From positions 42,404,322-42,468,321 of the forward strand of contig NC_064753.1 of NCBI RefSeq assembly GCF_011397635.1: a stretch of DNA of 64,000 nucleotides, read 5' to 3'. Made by a program: the position numbers and the translations under genes. This document shows, one piece after another, positions 36,643-50,000 of this stretch. The notes beneath the pieces are model-generated. The model did no database searches and had not been told where the DNA came from. It worked only from the letters and a program-made list of their open reading frames with translations. This DNA is from Epinephelus fuscoguttatus. Taxonomy: Eukaryota > Chordata > Actinopteri > Perciformes > Serranidae. Within the stretch, counting starts at the first letter, position 1. The number at the start of each line of letters is the position of its first letter.

Positions 36643-37713
36643 AGCTGTGTCTCAATTCTGGAGCTGCAGCCTTTGAAAGACGTGGCCTTTGCAGTGGACG
36701 TCGGCCACGTCCTTTCAAGACCGTGTCAGCCAAACCGAATGGTCTCCGAAATGGGACGGTTTGGTAGACAGAGGATTTCCTGGTTCACCAGTTATTCTCA
36801 CTCCGACCCATTGGCGTTCCTGTTACCTGCGCTTGACGAAAAAAGGAGTAAGCTAGTAAGTTAGTTAGCCCCAAATCATGGACCCAGAGATTGTTATTAT
36901 ATATTTTTTTTAATTTAATACTTGAGGAGATTATTCACCACCGGAGACATTGCTGTTTGATATATTTCAGGCTGATGGACCGTTTTCAGGTAAAGTTATT
37001 AAATTAAGAATGTTTAAGCTGTGTGCTTGTAACTATTAGTAATGTTAGCAACAGTTAACGTTTAGCTAGTTAAAGGGATAGTGCACCCAAAAATGAAAAT
37101 TCAGCCATTATCTACTCATCCATATGCCGAGGCAGGCTCAGGTGAAGTTTTAGAGTCCTGACAACACATCCGGAGATCCAAGGGGAGAGGGGGTAGCAAC
37201 ACAACTCCACCTAATGGATGCTCGGTGCCCCAGATTCAAATGACGTTTTTCCAAACAACTTTTTATGTCAGGGCTTCAGGACACTTGGATCACTATGGAC
37301 GAGCACTATGGAGATATTTTTCTGGTTTCAATTATGTGTTTTTAGACATTTGAATCTGGGGCGCCGTCAGCCTCCATTAGTGGAGTTGTGTTGCTACCCC
37401 CTCTCCCCTTGGATCTCTGCAAGTGATGTGAGGCCTCTAAAACTTCACCTGAGCCTCCATCAGCATATGGGTGAGTAGATAATGGCTGAATTTTCATTTT
37501 TGGTTGTTGCTGGCTGTTAGTTAACTTAACTTAATATATAATCATCACCGGCGCACAATGAATCTTGGAATAGGCTGGGCCACGAAGGCTGGATTTCTTG
37601 GCAGCATTTGAAGGAGTCTACGAAATGGGACAGCCTTGGTCGTGCCAATGCGACACAATTGGTCTTCCAATGCAGCCCTTGAAGGCAGCAGCCCCTGAAT
37701 CGAGACACAGCTG
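36643..37713. mobile_element. MITE/transposon with TGTGTCTCAATTC ends
   Basis: Left AGCTGTGTCTCAATTCTGGA and right CTGAATCGAGACACAGCT are inverted; inner parts (GCAGCCTTTGAA and TTGAAGGCAGCAG) also pair. A second inverted-repeat element (37073-37503) is nested in it. Confidence 0.6.
37073..37503. mobile_element. Inverted-repeat MITE, about 165 bp arms
   Basis: The left arm (CCAAAAATGAAAATTCAGCC then ATTATCTACTCA) is the reverse complement of 37340-37503. The loop is about 90 bp. It begins GGGATAGTGCACCC, the usual start of a frequent fish MITE, and the right tip is slightly truncated. Confidence 0.65.
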
Positions 37714-38471
37714 CTGTATTGCCTGTATAAGTAGAGACGTCCCTGAAAAAGACATCGTCTGGATGGCAGCATGTGTTGCTCCAAAACCTGTTATGTACCT
37801 TTCAGTATTCATGGTGCCTTGACAGATGTGTAAGTTAGCTATGATGCCAATCTGGATGGTCCTTTTCCTCTTTAGCCTGGAAGACACAATATCCATGATT
37901 TCCATGAACAGTCTGAAATATGGACTCGACAGACTGCAGGACACTTCTCCACTTCATGTCAGTCGGTTTGAGATGAACTTGGGCGCAGAGAAATCAGCTG
38001 CATTTCATCATTTAACCATCTAAAGTTTTTTGCTTTTGCTCATGATATTACAGGCCAACCCGCCTAACATCACTGTCGAGTTATCTTTTATTTTTAGCTT
38101 GGTTGCTATGTGCATTATTTCATATTAATGTACTTCTAGAATGGATTTTTTTAATGAACAGATCCTGGTAGATTTTTAAACATGTAAAACCTCAGTGAGT
38201 GTTAGCAAAAAACTCTATGTCCTTCCTAAATTTGTAATGATCTTAATTTAGATTCATAAGGTGAACACATGAGGAGAGGACCAGACTGTTTAGCACAAGA
38301 AATCTTTCTTCATAGTTCTGAAGTTAATAGATAAAGAAATAATTATCATTTAAACTAATGCTTTGTGCTTATTGCAATGTGTAATAACACTGTTTACATG
38401 CTGTTTATCTGTAGTTATCTGCTAATGATTATTTCATTGCTCAAAAAGAATCTCATTGGACTCCATTTCTG

Positions 38472-38477
38472 AATAAA
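38472..38477 (+). promoter_or_regulatory. AATAAA poly(A) signal of bax-like copy 2
   Basis: AATAAA sits in the same conserved block as the signal at 24807 behind copy 1. The duplicated unit ends shortly after it (similarity fades by about 38545, and by about 24870 in copy 1). Confidence 0.55.
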
Positions 38478-38734
38478 TAAAAAAATGTGTTATACCACTC
38501 ATTGCTTGTTGTGTGAATGTTCTGAGTCATCTTGGTCATGGAAAATCTAGTCCGTTACTATGTCTTACTCAAGCTCTGGGATGTTTATGGGGTGATATGG
38601 AAACCCCATGACAACCTTGTGGAGCATCCTTGACTGTCGGGTCAGCAGTACTGCCACAAGAGGGCAGGAAAGATCCAACCACAAATCCCGCAGGCTGCAG
38701 AAGCCTTTCATCATCTTATGTAGAAATAAAAACT

Positions 38735-38925
38735 TTATATGACACACTATACTCTGACCTTTTTTTTCTTAATGAAATACTATACTATTACTATTTTATG
38801 ATATACTATACTATGACTTTTATGACATTCTGTGCCATGCGTTTTTGTGACATAATGTACATTTACTTTTTATGACGCACTATACCATACTATATGCCTT
38901 TTATATAAATTATAAATAAAATAAA
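38735..38925. repeat. Left part of the minisatellite, split by LINE insertion
   Basis: Degenerate units containing ATACTATACTATGAC and TTTTTATGAC, of the same type as 40437-43640. Confidence 0.7.
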
Positions 38926-38929
38926 TTAT

Positions 38930-40437
38930 AATGCCATAACTGCCTTAAAGACATAAAAACCTGGATGAGCACCAATTTCCTGATGTTAAATTCAGACAAA
39001 ACTGAAGTTATTGTTCTTGGCCCCAAACAACTCAGAGAGTCTTTATCTGATGACATAGTTTCTCTAGATGGCATTGCTCTGGCCTCTAGCACTACCGTAA
39101 GAAACCTCGGAGTAACATTTGATCAAGATTTGTCTTTTAATTCTCATTTAAAACAAACCTCACGGACTGCATTTTTTCATCTGTGTAATATTGCGAAAAT
39201 TAGGCCTATCCTGACCCGAAAAGATGCAGAAAAATTGGTCCACGCTTTTGTTACCTCAAGGCCGGATTACTGTAACTCTCTATTATCAGGTAGCTCTAGT
39301 AAGTCCTTAAAAACTCTCCAGCTAATTCAGAATGCAGCAGCACGTGTACTAACAGGAACTAAGAAACGTGATCATATTTGTCCTGTTTTAGCTTCTCTGC
39401 ACTGGCTCCCTGTAAAATCCAGAATTGAATTTAAAATCCTACTGTTAACTTATAAAGCTCTAAATGGTCAAGCTCCATCATATCTTAGAGAGCTCATAGT
39501 GCCTTATTATCCCACCAGAACACTGTGCTCTGAGAACGCAGGGTTACTCGTGGTCCCTAAAGTCTCCAAAAGTAGATCAGGAGCCAGAGCCTTCAGCTAT
39601 CAGGCTCCTCTCCTGTGGAATCATCTTCCTGTTACGGTCCGGGAGGCAGACACCATCTCCACATTTAAGACTAGACTTAAGACTTTCCTCTTTGATAAAG
39701 CTTATAGTTAGGGCTGGCTCAGGCTTGCCCTGTACCAGCCCCTAGTTAGGCTGACTTAGGCCTAGTCTGCCAGAGGACCCCCCTATAATACACCGGGCAC
39801 CTTCTCTCCTTCTCTCTCTCTCTCTCTCTCTCGTATCCTATTACTGCATCTTGCTAACTCGGCCATTCTGGATGTCACTAACTCGGCTTCTTCTCCGGAG
39901 CCTTTGTGCTCCACTGTCTCTCAGATTAACTCATATTGCAGTGCTGCCTGGACAGCGTGACGTGTGTGGTTGTGTTGCTGCCGTGGTCCTGCCAGATGCC
40001 TCCTGCTGCTGCTGTTATCATTAGTCATACTTCTACTGTTATTATACACATATGATTATTGTCACACATGTTTACTATCAGATATTAATATATACTTTCA
40101 ACATATTGTACCACAGTAGCCAGAACTATAATTACTTTCATTAATGTTGTTGTAAGCTACTGTCATTACCGTCTGTCCTGCATCTCTCTCTCTCTCTGTC
40201 TCTCTCTTTCTGTCTCTCTTTCTGTCTCATTGTGTCATACGGATTACTGTTAATTTATCATGTTGATCTGTTCTGTACGACATCTATTGCACGTCTGTCC
40301 GTCCTTTTGGGGAGTTTTTCCTTATCCGCTGCGAGGGTCCAAAGGACAGAGGGATGTCGTATGCTGTAAAGCCCTGTGAGGCAAATTGTGATTTGTGATA
40401 TTGGGCTTTATAAATAAAATTGATTGATTGATATATG
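38930..40437 (+). mobile_element. L2-like non-LTR retrotransposon, 5'-truncated
   Basis: Begins abruptly inside the reverse transcriptase reading frame and runs through a 3'UTR with CT microsatellites (39811-39832, about 40185-40230). It ends GGGCTTTATAAATAAAATTG then ATTG repeats, as in fish L2/Maui-type LINEs. It sits within the minisatellite. No clear target duplication is visible because both flanks are AT-rich. Confidence 0.8.
38941..39711 (+). pseudogene. LINE reverse transcriptase C-terminal fragment
   Basis: Open frame starting upstream of the Met at 38965 (CLKDIKTWMSTNFLMLNSDK). It includes RPDYCNSLLSG, LQLIQNAAARVLTG, LHWLPVKSRI and the closing APLLWNHLP and FKTRLKTFLF motifs of fish L2/CR1-group LINE polyproteins. 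About 256 residues are open to TAG, so the insertion is fairly young. The palm and endonuclease domains are missing through 5' truncation. Confidence 0.85.
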
Positions 40438-43400
40438 ACGACCATTCCTTTTTCATGACAGACTATACTCTAGACATTTTAAGACATTCTATACTATTAT
40501 TTTTTATGATATACTACACAATTACTTTCTTATTACATATAATACTATGCCTTTTCATGACATATTATACTGTGCATTTTATCTATGACACTCCATACTA
40601 TGACTTGATACACTAATACATACATACGTACTATAGCATGTATTGTTATCTACTATACTGTATACTATAGTGTAACTTTTTTCACATACTATACTCTCAC
40701 CTTTTTACGAAATACTGTGGTATGATTTTTGACGTACAATACTTTTACTTTCTGACATAACATACTATTACTGTTTCATGATATACTATAGTTTGACTTT
40801 TGACATACTACACTATTACTATTTTATGACAAACTATACTATTGTTTTTTTTCTATATGACACATTATACCATTACTTTTTTAATGATGTACTATAGTAT
40901 GCCTTTTGAAATACCATATGATGCCGTTACTTATGACATACTATATATACTATTACATTTTTATGACATACTAAGGTACTATACGATCATTTTTTTGATG
41001 GACTATACTGTTACGTTTTTATGACAAACTGTACTATGTCTTTTGAAGTACAATACTCACTTTTTCCGGCATACTATACTATGACTTTTGTTTTTTTTAC
41101 ACTTTTTCCAACATCCTCTACTATGACCTTTGTTTTACACACTTTTTGACAGACTATTATATGACCTTTTTTTTTTAACATTGTTTCAATGCATTATGCT
41201 ATGACTTTTTTTACTCTTCTATGACATACTATACATGACCTTTGTTGACACACTTTCTCGACATTCTATACTATGACATTTTTTGAAATGCTACACAATG
41301 ACTTTAAACATTTTTTGACATACTGTCCTATGAATTCTTTACACATTTTTCAACATACTATACTATGACATTTTTTTTTCATGATTTTTGACGACATACT
41401 ATACTATGATGTTTTTTTCATGATTTCTGACGACATCTTATACTATGACGTTTTTTCATGATTTCTGACGACATCTTATACTATGACGTTTTTTTCATGA
41501 TTTTTGACGACATGCTACACTATGATTTTTTTTCATGATTTTTGACGACATACTATACTATGACTTTTTTAAATGATTTTGGCGACATACTATACTATGA
41601 CTTTTTTTCATGATTTTTGACGACATGCTACACTATGACTTTTTTTCATGATTTTTGACGACATACTATATTATGACTTTTTTCATGATTTTTGACGACA
41701 TACTATACTATGACTTTTTTTCATGATTTCTGACGACATACTATACTATGACTTTTTTAAATGATTTTGGCGACATACTATACTATGACTTTTTTTCATG
41801 ATTTCTGACGACATACTATACTACGACGTTTTTTTCATGATTTTTGATGACATACTATACTATGACTTTTTTTCATGTTTTTTTGACGACATACTATACT
41901 ATGACTTTTTTCATGATTTTTGACGACATACTATATACTATGACTTTTTTCATGGTTTTTGACGACATACTATACTATGACTTTTTTTCATGATTTCTGA
42001 CGACATACTATACTATGACTTTTTTAAATGATTTTGGCGACATACTATACTATGACTTTTTTTCATGATTTCTGACGACATACTATACTACGACGTTTTT
42101 TTCATGATTTTTGATGACATACTATACTATGACTTTTTTCATGATTTTTGACGACATACTATACTATGACTTTTTTCATGGTTTTTGACGACATACTATA
42201 CTATGACTTTTTTCATGATTTTTGATGACATCTTATACTATGACTTTTTTTTCATGATTTTTGACGACATACTATACTATGACTTTTTTAAATGATTTTG
42301 ACGACATACTATGACGTTTTTTTCATGATTTTTGATGACATACTATACTATGACTTTTTTTAAATGATTTTGACGACATACTATACTATGACTTTTTTTT
42401 CATGATTTTTGACGACATACTATACTATGACTTTTTTAAATGATTTTGACGACATACTATACTATGACCTTTTTTTCATGATTTTTGACGACATACTATA
42501 CTGACTTTTTTAAATGATTTTTGACGACATACTATACTATGACCTTTTTTTCATGATTTTTGACAACATACTATACTATGACTTTTTTTCATGATTTTTG
42601 ACGACATACTATACTGACTTTTTTAAATGATTTTTGACGACATACTATACTATGACCTTTTTTTCATGATTTTTGATGACATACTATACTATGACTTTTT
42701 TTCATGTTTTTTGACAACAAACTATATGACGTTTTTTTCATGATTTTTGACAACATACTATACTATGACTTTTTTTCATGATTTCTGACGACATGCTACA
42801 CTATGACTTTTTTTTCATGATTTCTGACGACATGCTACACTATGACTTTTTTTTCTTGATTTTTGACGACATCTTATACTATGACGTTTTTTTCATGATT
42901 TTTGACGACATGCTATACTATGACTTTTTTCATGATTTTTGATGACATACTATACTATGACTTTTTTTCATGATTTTTGACTTATAGACGACATGCTATA
43001 CTATGACTTTTTTTCATGATTTCTGACGACATACTATACTATGATTTTTTTTCATGATTTTTGACGACATGCTATACTATGTTTTTTCATGATTTTTGAC
43101 GACATACTATACTATGACTTTTTTACATAATTTTTGACGACATACTATATTATGACTTTTTTCATGATTTTTGACGACATACTATATTATGACTTTTTTC
43201 ATGATTTTTGACGACATACTATATTATGACTTTTTTCATGATTTTTGACGACATACTATACTGACTTTTTTACATAATTTTTGACGACATACTATACTAT
43301 GACTTTTTTTCATGATTTTTGACGACATGCTACACTATGACTTTTTTTCATGATTTTTGACGACATACTATATTATGACTTTTTTCATGATTTTTGACGA

Positions 43401-43640
43401 CATACTATACTGACTTTTTTACATAATTTTTGACGACATACTATACTATGACTTTTTTTCATGATTTTTGACGACATGCTACACTGACTTTTTTTCATGA
43501 TTTTTTACAACATGCTATACTATGACTTTTTTTCATGATTTTTGACATGATATACTTTACGATTTGTCATGATTTTTGACAACATTCTCTTCTGACTTTT
43601 TTTGCATTTGATTCTTGACGACATGCTATACTATGACTTT
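40437..43640. repeat. Minisatellite, 37-38 bp units in the main array
   Basis: From about 41360 the unit is regular: CATGATTTTTGACGACATAC, then TATACTATGAC, then six or seven T. About 60 copies run to 43640, with variants TTTAAATGATTTTG, GACATGCTACAC and TTACATAATTTTTG that recur in blocks. From 40437 to 41360 the repeat is shorter and degenerate (around CATACTATACTATGACTTTT). The plus strand is strongly T-rich at each unit junction. Confidence 0.95.
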
Positions 43641-46600
43641 GTTTATTTAATGTAGGTACAACTTTATTGTACTTTTATTCCCAACAGATAATATATTTAC
43701 TGTGTAGATTAGAAATCTAAAATTGAAACACTCACAGTACAGTTCTGATACTTGTACTTTATCTTGGTTGTCATGTGCTAAGTTCCTGTCCACCACTGTA
43801 TAAACAATGTCCCCGTCAGCTTCCACATGAACAAAGTCGCTGTCAGTTATCTTAATCAGCAAAGTATTAACAATGCAAATATTTATTAGGATTATTACAA
43901 TATTGTTACACCATACACACGACTTAAAGCATTCTATCATTTTCTTCGGCCACTTTGTGGGGTCCGTACAAGTGGCAAACACACCACCACCTGGGGGCAG
44001 TGAGAGAACACAGCCTTGTGAGTATAGAGAGCAACAGCAGTATATAATCTGAGCCATGTTTCAGAAATCGGGTTTTTTGAGGTAATTTAAACTTTGGGTC
44101 AGTTACTGTGGTTACTGTGCACTAAACCTTCTCGCTGGCAGGTCTTCTTCAACAAACTCTGAGTGCTTAGTGATTTACTGTCTGTCAGAATCAAAATTGG
44201 ATATTAGTTTTTTTATTCTGAACTATATATATATATATATCTTTTTTGCACTGTCAGTCATTTCTTTGAACGCACCCCCTCAAATAATCACAGAGCATCA
44301 AGGCACCCCTAATTTTTACCCATCAACTCCATTTTTGTAGATCACAACTTTTGCGTGGGAAGTGGCGTACACCTCTTTCAGGACTCATTTTGTGTGTATA
44401 CAATGTTAATGAATTCGAAATTCAGCAATTCAGAGTTCAGGTTTGAACCCAGTTTGTTAAACCTGCTTCCTGAACAAGACTCTAAGATACTTGAACTCCT
44501 TCACTTGCAGCAGAAACTCTCTCCCAACCCCAACCGCGCAATTCAGGGGATACAATTCATAACAGAAAAAAAAGGGAAACACATTTAAAACAACTTCAAA
44601 CTCCATAAACCATGACGCTCTTCTCTCCAACTCATGCTCGATGCCCTGAACTCTGCCAAGACTGGGTGTGAAAGTTCAGCAGTATAACGTAAATCATTTC
44701 CCTTTATAGAACTCTTGCATTCACACATTCTTTATGTTGAAGCCCGTCCCTCCAGGTTTCCCCACTGCAAATCTCAGCCTTTCATTTCCCGGTCAGGCTG
44801 AGCCCCTCCCTTCCTCTATTTGCTATGAGGCTGCTGCTCATCTGCAGTTTCCTCTCTCAGATAAACTCCAGGTCTGAAGGTTACACTTCTCTCCCACATG
44901 TCCTTCCAGAGAAATCCCCTCACTGGCTCCTGCCGGCCTCTCAGCAGACGTTACTGTAAGGCTTCTCCTTTTAATCACATTTTGTTTGACAGGATTGATT
45001 ATACAGACAACAGCAGGAGTATCTGATTTATTTAAGTAACACACTATTTTCTCAGGTCTTTGATCTTATTCCACTGCACACACAGTATATTTTCAAGGTC
45101 ATAATTTACCTCATTATGAGTAGAAGATACTACATTGTGAAGACAGGACAATTGCCTTGTTTTGGTTTATTTGTTTTTGACTCCACATTCAGTGCAAGTG
45201 GCGTTTCTGCTCAGTTCTCCTGAGATCAAACACTGAACAAGAAGTTGTTTGGCCAATAATTTGATATCCTTTCTCAGACAGCCATGGCGGCCCCTCGTGT
45301 TGTCTCCTCGGTTATTCTTTTCTCAAACTAATAATTAAAAGTATGTATTCCCGTGCATAAGAACATCCCCAATTCCAGGAGACATGCAAGTAAAAATAAG
45401 TAGATAAACAAATGCAAGACCTCAGATGAACAAGATATGAATCACTGACATCTAAACTGCTGCTTCCTGCTGATAAACTCATCTAATCATCTAACTAATC
45501 TCATCTAAACTCATCTAACTGCTTATTAGCTCACTTCTTGGACTTTTAAAGGGAAAATATGCCAATTTGTAACCATCATCTCCCAGCTCTAATCCGCCAA
45601 CTTTCTGCTGGCTGTTGGGCTGTTACTCGAATTACGTATTGTACTTCCCACTTTTGTGTGCCTGACACCACAGACATTAAGAGTATAGAGCACATCTACA
45701 GAGAGAGCCGCCCTTCTGGCTCCAAAACTTAGATCAAACTGTAAAACTAAGCAGTGCCGATCAAATACGAACCAAGATTCTGTTGCTGCGTTGCCTGTTT
45801 CTCACCTAAAATTTTCTCTTAACTGTAATTCAAGTTTGTTTGTTACTAGCTGGCTGACATATTGTCTTCTGTGTCAAAACCATGGATGTATAAAGAGAGC
45901 TGGATACAGACCCATTCATTCAAGTTGCTCATGAAGCCTATAAAATTACCCACATGATCAGCACTCTCCGCATTCTGGCAGCTGTAGATTTTCTACCTCC
46001 TGAGTAAAAGCAAATGCCACAGCCCCTTTTCTCTGTCTTCTCTGGTCATGTAGCACCAATTTCAAAAGGTATTTGCATCTTTCTACAGCACAGACTGCCC
46101 CGTTTATGAAAAGACCACCTTTCCAGCGGTGAAATGCTTCTTTAATGAAGTTTTCTACACAGGAAGTTTGTCGGTTAACATCTGAAAGAAAAACACATCT
46201 CAATCTGTTGGTTAAAACGACTACAAACAGCCATGCTAGCTACTCTGAGAAGCTGTATTTAGCTACACTGGTGCTTCGAGCTACATGCTAATGTCAGCAT
46301 GCAAACATGCTCACAATGACAATGCTATCATGGCGCAATTTATCAGATGAAGTTTACCATGCTCATCTTCTTAGTTTAGCGTGTTAGTATGCTAACATTT
46401 GCTGAGGCTGATGGAAAAGTTATTAGTTTTGCAGGTATTTGGTCATCAATCAAAGTATTGGATGAATGAGAATTATCAGCTGATCATCACCAAAGTCAGG
46501 GCGCTGGGATAATGATTCAAGCCGGGAATCTGGCGATCCATCCAATAGCTGTCGAGACATTCCAGTCCAGCCGACGGATTGACACTGCGATCCCTTCAGC

Positions 46601-46982
46601 CCATATCCATCTAACCAGGAACAACACATTACCAGGCACTACTGTCTGTCTGTCGCTCTAATGTGAGCATCATATATCAGCTATCAGCAACATTAGTCAT
46701 CAGTCAAACCCTCTTACACACAGAGCATGGTAGTTTTGCGGGTAAAGTCCACTGAGTGTGGATGCCATCAGGTTCCTGTCATCAAAGGCTCTCTGCTGCA
46801 AGCTGAGCCAAGTCAGACACTAAAGGGGACAAACGTTAAGTCCATGGTTTCATTGGCTCCAGTCCATTCCTCTTCCCGTCGCTCCGCCACAGTTAGAAAA
46901 TCTGCTCATTAAATCCCTCTGATGTTCCTCGTCTTCCTCACAGCAACCTTGATCCTGAGGTCAGACGCTCGGACGCTGCAGC
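43641..46982. other. Intergenic between minisatellite and pkp3
   Basis: No coding gene recognised. Contains an AT microsatellite (44222-44240) and, at about 46250-46480, a fish repeat with GCTAACATTTGCTGAGGCTG and GCATGCAAACATGCTCACAA. It includes the presumed pkp3 3'UTR. Canonical AATAAA on the minus strand is not close to the stop, and an ATTAAA is present at 46141-46146. Confidence 0.4.
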
Positions 46983-47024
46983 CTAGATGGTTAAATCTGT
47001 GAAGTCTCGTCGGGCAAATCCTTT
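46983..47024 (-). other. pkp3: pkp3 terminal coding micro-exon (42 nt)
   Basis: A pyrimidine-rich tract ending in CAG (read on the minus strand at about 47040-47025) precedes an open segment reading KGFARRDFTDLTI then TAG. It joins in phase 0 to the exon ending at 57204 (HKDYKL). The result matches the length and the K-G-[FY]-x-[RK]-x-D-F pattern at the end of PKP3. Without this exon the reading frame would run on from 57204 into intron sequence, so this is the better end. The intron between them is about 10.2 kb. Confidence 0.75.
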
Positions 47025-50000
47025 CTGAAAAACAGAGAGACACAATATAAATACTGACAAACGATGTGAAAGCTGCCATCCACTATTGGCTGCACGCTCC
47101 GTCCACACTCTGTGCAGTGCAGCACGTCAACATAGTTACCTTTCTAACTTTCCAGCTACATTTATTGTAATGTGCTTTTCACCTGCATGTCTGACTCTAC
47201 CATCACCTACATCTTGTTCAAAACTCTGCTGCTACACTGCTCTGATTATAACATCATTATACTTGTTAACACTCTCTGTTAGAGTCCTCTACAAGGCATT
47301 AATTGGTGAAATCCATGCTAAATGTTGAGTCATCACACCAGTACCTTCAAGTTTTCCCACAAACTAAACTTTCCTCAAATGTAAAGGCCCTGCAGCAGCT
47401 TACCATATATGTGGTTTGATCATTTAAGGACTTGTGTCGGCCTCTTGTTCTAACACTCACACCTACTTAACAGTTACAAATACTACTTTTGTTTATCTAC
47501 TTCTTCTTTCATTAGATCAGTTCTGGTATTGTCACCATATAAAGTCGTTTTAGCCGATGTGTTTGCAATCAGTTGTGTAACAGACACGGAGCAACATGAG
47601 CACTTATTTGGAACCACTTTTTCAGATACCTGATACATCTAAGTTTAATAGTCACTTTCTTTTAGCTCCATTTTTGGTCTCCACCAACGCCTGACAGAAA
47701 GATCTGGTTCTTTAGCTGCTTGATACCGGGTTTAAACTGGATGCAGAGGCCCAGCGAAGCACTCAGATTCTCCATTAGAGTGCTGCCCGCTTGCTTTTGG
47801 CACTGACGTTAACCGATTGGTCTCCTTACACTGGACACAGCTTGGCGCCAAGCTCCCTGACTGGCTCACGAATCGCCGTGATACTTGCGGTGTCTGGTCT
47901 ATTTTTTTACACAAGCTGCGAGCAAATCTGGCAGGAAAACACACATCTTTCTTTGAAAGACATAAAGCGTATATTAGATATTATAGAAATTATATAATTA
48001 TCAAATTATAAATTATAAAATATTCATTCCATGCATCCACATATTTGTCAGCTGTGTCTGAACAGTGAGCAAGAGAGACGAGCAGAGCCACACACACACC
48101 CACACACACACACCCACACACACACAGCAGAGAGCAGAATCGCTTGCTAACCGACGCGGAAATATGAGCTTCTGTTGTGAACAGCCAGGTGACTGCTGAT
48201 GAGCAGTGCATGACAAGGCACTTGTGAACCCACTACATTCACCAGCTTGTCTCTGACTGTGTCTGTCTGCTGTTTGATGCTGAGTCAGTAGCATATAATC
48301 GGTCTATCAGAGCTTTTGTGTGAGAAATAGTCAAAATACTGATGATTACGACTTTAAAGAGAGACCGCACCAAGGCTGAAAATCCTTTTTGCACTAGTGA
48401 CTAAATGCCGAGTGCAGCAGCCTAGGAATGCCACGGTGAGGAAGATTTCCCATCACTAAATAAACTCTTGAAAATTCTGGTGTTACAGAAAACACTGGAC
48501 ATTTTTTAAGGAAAGATATTTGCAGATGATGCTCAGTATCTGTAGAGTGCTGTATTACGTTACTGCTAATGCGAACGTAACACTTCCTACTGCTGCAGCT
48601 TCACATTAAAGCATTTAACTGGTACAACATGAGTTGACTTTGATTATGAAACAGTCAGGAAATGCACTGTTCCTCAGTGAGAATAGCAGTGTGGCTATCA
48701 TTTGGTCGTTTTCGACATTTGTTGACTGCAGATCAGTTTGAAATATTGCAGGGAGTGATGAAAGAGGTAGAAGCCACAGTGAGCTGTTAGATAAAGAGCT
48801 GCACACCTCCAGCTTCTTAGCTATGTAACCAACTCCTCTTCCCTCATGAATATTATCAGCTTCCCTATTAGCATCGGGGTTTAAATAAAAAAATAATGCA
48901 GAATAGGCACTTTTGCTTTTCCCTTTGACACCAAATCCTCCGCTATCTTCATGAGGTAAACCTGACTGCTGCGACTCTGCTGCTGCTGCACGGAGCACAA
49001 TTTCAGTTTGTAATTGTTGCGTCCAACTAACTGATTGATAAAAAAGCAAAACGTTGGTGGGGTGGTGGGAGAGTAATGTAATTGGAGTGTGCCCAAGTAT
49101 CGTGTAACACCGGTAACAGCGACAAGCCTACAACAGCCCACACCTGCCCCATCCAATCATTATGCTCTTCCTCTCAGGGTAGCTCAGGAAATGTTAGGTC
49201 GGTGTGTTTTAGACGAGGAAATGTTTGTCCACACTATTTTTTTCCGGAGGGTGGCTCTAGACAAAAACTCCCTGGTAGTTAAACTGGATTTGTCCTCTGG
49301 GAACCATGAAACCATGCAACCACAAAAAGCAGCAAATTTCGTGACATTCTGTGCAGCCGTTTTCCAGATATATCGTTTTGGTTGAGTTTGTTTGTACTGT
49401 GACTTGTGAAGACAGCCCAGAGAGCTCTGTGTGAACTGCATGAGACTAGGCTGAGGACAGAAACACAACAGGATATCTATCAAATGTAATAACTTCACCA
49501 TGGCCACCCAGCAGTCAGATAAACACATGGCTTTTGTTTGCTGTGTGAGGCTCCGATCGGCGGGGACTGTTGTGTGTGTGTGTGCGTGTGCGTGGAGGGG
49601 GAGGAAGCGTACAGGAGAAACGTAACAGTGTTCAGAGACTGCCAAGTCCACCTAACCAAACTCTTCTTTTATTCACCCCAGAAGGCACAAAAGAGACAAA
49701 CCCAAAATATCTGAGCCAGATTCTCTGCATTCCTGCTGCGAGCAGTCACTAAGAAACTAAAGCTCAACAAAACCCAGGCCAGACACCGGCAGAGATAGAC
49801 ACAAGTAGAGTATTCAGGAGATAAAGCAGGGGTCCTCACAAGAGTGGAGAGAGGAGGAGTGTTGTCACTGTGTTAGACAATAAATATAGGGATTTAGGAT
49901 TGTTAGTTTCCTTCAGTTATATTTGTGGAGTTTAGTTTGTTCTTGTGTTATCTCAATCACAAACCCTGAGCAGCAGCCATTAGAGGTTGTGTTATCTAAT

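Noticed and set aside
40437..43640. CRISPR-like array
   Set aside because: The units are directly adjacent without unique spacers in a vertebrate-type sequence, so this is a minisatellite.
49184..49651. 155-codon minus ORF in the pkp3 last intron
   Set aside because: Overlaps a GT microsatellite and plus-strand ORFs, and shows no domain.
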